NCBI GenBank assembly: GCA_017628775.1 | Contig: JAGBYN010000063.1 | Span: forward strand, 1 to 13,807 | Source: Bacteroidaceae bacterium | Lineage (GTDB): Bacteria > Bacteroidota > Bacteroidia > Bacteroidales > Bacteroidaceae | Direction: 5' to 3' | DNA length: 13,807 nt | In this document: positions 11,581 to 13,807 of the stretch, in pieces | How the letters are laid out: each line of letters opens with the position of its first letter | How positions within the stretch are numbered: the stretch's first letter is position 1 | Made by a program: the position numbers and the translations under genes | Notes under the pieces: model-generated | Told to the model about the DNA's origin: nothing | The model's input: the letters and a program-made list of their open reading frames with translations, nothing else | The model's database searches: none

Positions 11581-13807
11581 ATGAGTGCTTCCAATTTAAT
11601 AATAGTGGCTATGGTTAACGATACGTATCAAACGATTTATAATGAGCAGCAACAAGAGGTGATTCGGGTTAAACAGGGTAAGCATCTGGTGTTGGCTCCT
11701 CCGGGCTGTGGTAAAACGCATATCTTGGCGCAACGCACCCTGGAAGCCTTGAAGCAAGGTTTGCAAACTACGGATATGTTGTGTATGACCTTTACCAACC
11801 GAGCAGCGCGTGGCATGCGTGGGCGTATTGCTGAGCTCGTGGGCGAAGGCGCTGAGGATTTGTTTGTGGGCAATGTGCACCGTTATTGTTCAATGTTGTT
11901 GTTTGATGAGAATATTATTGGTGCTTCAACGTCGATTATTGACGATGATGATATCATGGATATTGTGCATGATATTTGTGCGCATAGCGTGGCTAATTAT
12001 CAGGATGTGCATTATGTGCCAAACTTTCACCATTTTATGGAGCAGCTGCGTTTGGGTGTACCTAATGATTTATTGCTTCATGTGGCGACATTGCCATGTA
12101 AGTTGGAGTTGAAGCAGTTGTGCGGACACATGGGTTTGCCCTATGGTCGGCAAAGTGTGTTGCATCTCTACGATCACTTAGATGAAATTCCGGAGATGAT
12201 TGCCATTCATTATGAGCGTTTGTTTCAATTGATGCAATTTGCGCATCAGTATGAAAACTACAAGGAAGAGTATGGCATGGTGGATTTTGATGATGTGCTG
12301 ATTTTGGCTTATCATCATTTGTGTACCGTTACCGATCACAAGCGTTATTGCTGGATTCAGATTGATGAGGTTCAGGATTTGAATCCTCTGCAGATGAGTA
12401 TTATTGAACTGCTGTACGATGATAGTCGTGAATGCTCATGTATGTTGTATTTGGGCGATGAGCAGCAAGCCATCTTTTCGTTTATAGGTGCAAAGGTGTC
12501 AACCTTGTCCGTATTGCAGCAACAATGTGGCGGACAGGTGCATCGCTTGCTTCAAAACTACCGTTCGCCAAAACATTTGTTGGACTTATACAATGATTTT
12601 GCTGAGCATCAGTTGGGTGTGGCGCGCAGTCAATTGCCTCAGGCGTCTTTTGCTTTGCCTGAGGATACCACCAATTATCTTTGTCTGTGTTATTCTGAAT
12701 CCAATGAAGATGAAGTGGCAAACGTGGCTAAACGCGTGGTGCCCGCCATGTTGAAGAATGAGCATGAAACCACGGCTATTATTGTGCCTACCAATCGTGA
12801 TGCCAATAAAATGAGCGAAAGTTTGGGTGGTGTGCCTCACTTTAAAATATCGGGACAGGATATTTTTATGCATCCCGATATGAAGTCTTTGTTGTCGCAC
12901 TTTAATGTGCTGAAAAATGAGATGAATAAGCTGGCATGGGCGCAATTATTCAGAAATTTAAAGGTGGAACCGACGTATGCTAAAAGCCGTACTGTGGTGT
13001 CGCGTTTGTTTGCGGAGTCCATCCTTCCAACGGATTTCTTGTGCTATGAATCAGGAACTTATCTGACGCATTTCTGTCAAGCCTACGAGCACGAGACCTT
13101 TGTGATTTATGATACTGAAACGACAGGGACTGATGTTTTTGAAGATGATATTGTGCAGTTGGCGGCCTTTAAAGTGCGTGGGGGTGTTAAGGTAGAAGGC
13201 AGTGATTTTGAGGTGTTGCTAACCACTGAGCGCGAAATTCCGTCCATGCTTGGCGATCTTGTAAATCCTTTGGTGGAGGTGTATGCTCAGCGTCCACATG
13301 TGGCGCGGCAGGAGGGGTTGGCGCAGTTTGTAGCTTACGCTGAGGGTTGTGTGCTTTGTGGACATAATGTTAATTTTGATAATTCAATCCTGTATTATAA
13401 TCTTAAGCGCTCGCAGGTGGCGCATGATTTGCCTTTGTTGCCCTCGTTGGGTTCTAAGCGTTATTTTACCCAGGTGTTTGATACCCTTAAGCTCTCGAAG
13501 TTGTTGTTTCAGAAACAAAAGAGCTATAAGCTCAAAAGTCTTTTGGAGCAATTCGGCTTAGAGGGTGAAAATTCGCATTTGGCTAATGATGATATCCTGG
13601 CTACCTGGCATTTGATGGAACTGTGTTACCGTGAATCAAAGAAAAAGCAAGAGCTTCATGAGCAGCGCATGCAAAGCAAGGAAATGAAGCGCATAGCCAA
13701 GCGGTTGGTAGATCGGTATGTGGTGGCATTCTTCCATACGTTGCAAAATATGTATGCCGCAGCTCCACAAGATGGGTGTGGACTCTTGTCTGAAATGGAA
13801 TATATTG
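11581..13807 (+). CDS. SF1 UvrD/Rep-type helicase with inserted DEDDh exonuclease domain (3' truncated)
   Basis: One frame is open from 11581 to the window edge (742 residues, no stop). Helicase motifs run in order: Walker A APPGCGKT (39-46), Ia-like MTFTNRAARGM (69-79), DFDDVL (235-240), Walker B IDEVQD (261-266), LGDEQQAIFSFIGA (290-303) and QNYRSP (325-330). A DnaQ/RNase T-type 3'-5' exonuclease follows at about 505-680. It carries the complete DEDDh set: D511 and E513 in DTETTG, D600 in GHNVNFD, and H666 with D671 in HLANDD. Motifs V and VI should lie beyond the edge. The exonuclease sits where UvrD helicases carry subdomain 2B. It probably unwinds and trims DNA in repair or recombination. 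The ATG at 11581 has the A-rich upstream sequence typical of Bacteroidetes starts. The in-frame ATG at 11611 agrees better with recalled homologues. Confidence 0.9.
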   Translation, partial: MSASNLIIVAMVNDTYQTIYNEQQQEVIRVKQGKHLVLAPPGCGKTHILAQRTLEALKQGLQTTDMLCMTFTNRAARGMRGRIAELVGEGAEDLFVGNVHRYCSMLLFDENIIGASTSIIDDDDIMDIVHDICAHSVANYQDVHYVPNFHHFMEQLRLGVPNDLLLHVATLPCKLELKQLCGHMGLPYGRQSVLHLYDHLDEIPEMIAIHYERLFQLMQFAHQYENYKEEYGMVDFDDVLILAYHHLCTVTDHKRYCWIQIDEVQDLNPLQMSIIELLYDDSRECSCMLYLGDEQQAIFSFIGAKVSTLSVLQQQCGGQVHRLLQNYRSPKHLLDLYNDFAEHQLGVARSQLPQASFALPEDTTNYLCLCYSESNEDEVANVAKRVVPAMLKNEHETTAIIVPTNRDANKMSESLGGVPHFKISGQDIFMHPDMKSLLSHFNVLKNEMNKLAWAQLFRNLKVEPTYAKSRTVVSRLFAESILPTDFLCYESGTYLTHFCQAYEHETFVIYDTETTGTDVFEDDIVQLAAFKVRGGVKVEGSDFEVLLTTEREIPSMLGDLVNPLVEVYAQRPHVARQEGLAQFVAYAEGCVLCGHNVNFDNSILYYNLKRSQVAHDLPLLPSLGSKRYFTQVFDTLKLSKLLFQKQKSYKLKSLLEQFGLEGENSHLANDDILATWHLMELCYRESKKKQELHEQRMQSKEMKRIAKRLVDRYVVAFFHTLQNMYAAAPQDGCGLLSEMEYI

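Noticed and set aside
11581..13807. Frameshifted or broken helicase gene
   Set aside because: Codon-by-codon translation is open through to the window edge with all motifs in one frame. It ends only because the window ends.

Overview
The window looks like a chromosomal segment from the Bacteroidetes, most likely Prevotella or a close Bacteroidales relative. Four things point there. The principal sigma factor is the short 287-residue form without region 1.1. Several promoters match the Bacteroidetes consensus TTTG-(19 to 21 nt)-TAnnTTTG. Most genes lack Shine-Dalgarno sequences. FabI, PyrH, CdaA and the helicase-exonuclease fusion all resemble Bacteroidales family members. This assignment rests on recalled family knowledge, not on a search.

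Layout. Positions 1-75 hold the last 24 codons of an unidentified plus-strand gene, followed by a strong terminator. A minus-strand pair follows: folP (dihydropteroate synthase) and cdaA (membrane diadenylate cyclase). Across a 450-bp divergent spacer a plus-strand series begins: murF (peptidoglycan precursor ligase), pyrH (UMP kinase), fabI (enoyl-ACP reductase) and a small TPR protein. A bidirectional terminator separates it from a minus-strand block: a stand-alone AraC-type DNA-binding domain, rpoD (primary sigma factor), a CAU-anticodon tRNA (probably elongator Met), and a tight three-gene group of GH20 beta-N-acetylhexosaminidase, iron-sulfur-type flavoprotein and Nudix hydrolase. The right end, plus strand, is a long ORF cut by the window edge. 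It fuses an SF1/UvrD-type helicase with an inserted DEDDh (DnaQ-like) exonuclease.

How the genes relate. The left and centre are housekeeping functions: folate, cell-wall precursor, nucleotide and fatty-acid synthesis, c-di-AMP signalling and basal transcription. They are mostly single transcription units with their own promoters. The GH20-flavoprotein-Nudix group is the most accessory-like part and probably one operon, with the secreted hexosaminidase serving glycan or amino-sugar scavenging.

Unexplained structure lies mainly between genes. A composite dispersed element, made of a GC-rich core plus a 7-bp-period NNNCTCT array, occurs three times in the same internal orientation. The fabI leader holds a small ORF with a canonical Shine-Dalgarno that overlaps the fabI start. 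The tRNA has a T-loop with positions 54 and 58 swapped from the usual pair. I saw no CRISPR array, transposase, phage gene or defence island. The closest thing to an unusual system is the helicase-exonuclease fusion, which I believe recurs in Bacteroidales genomes.
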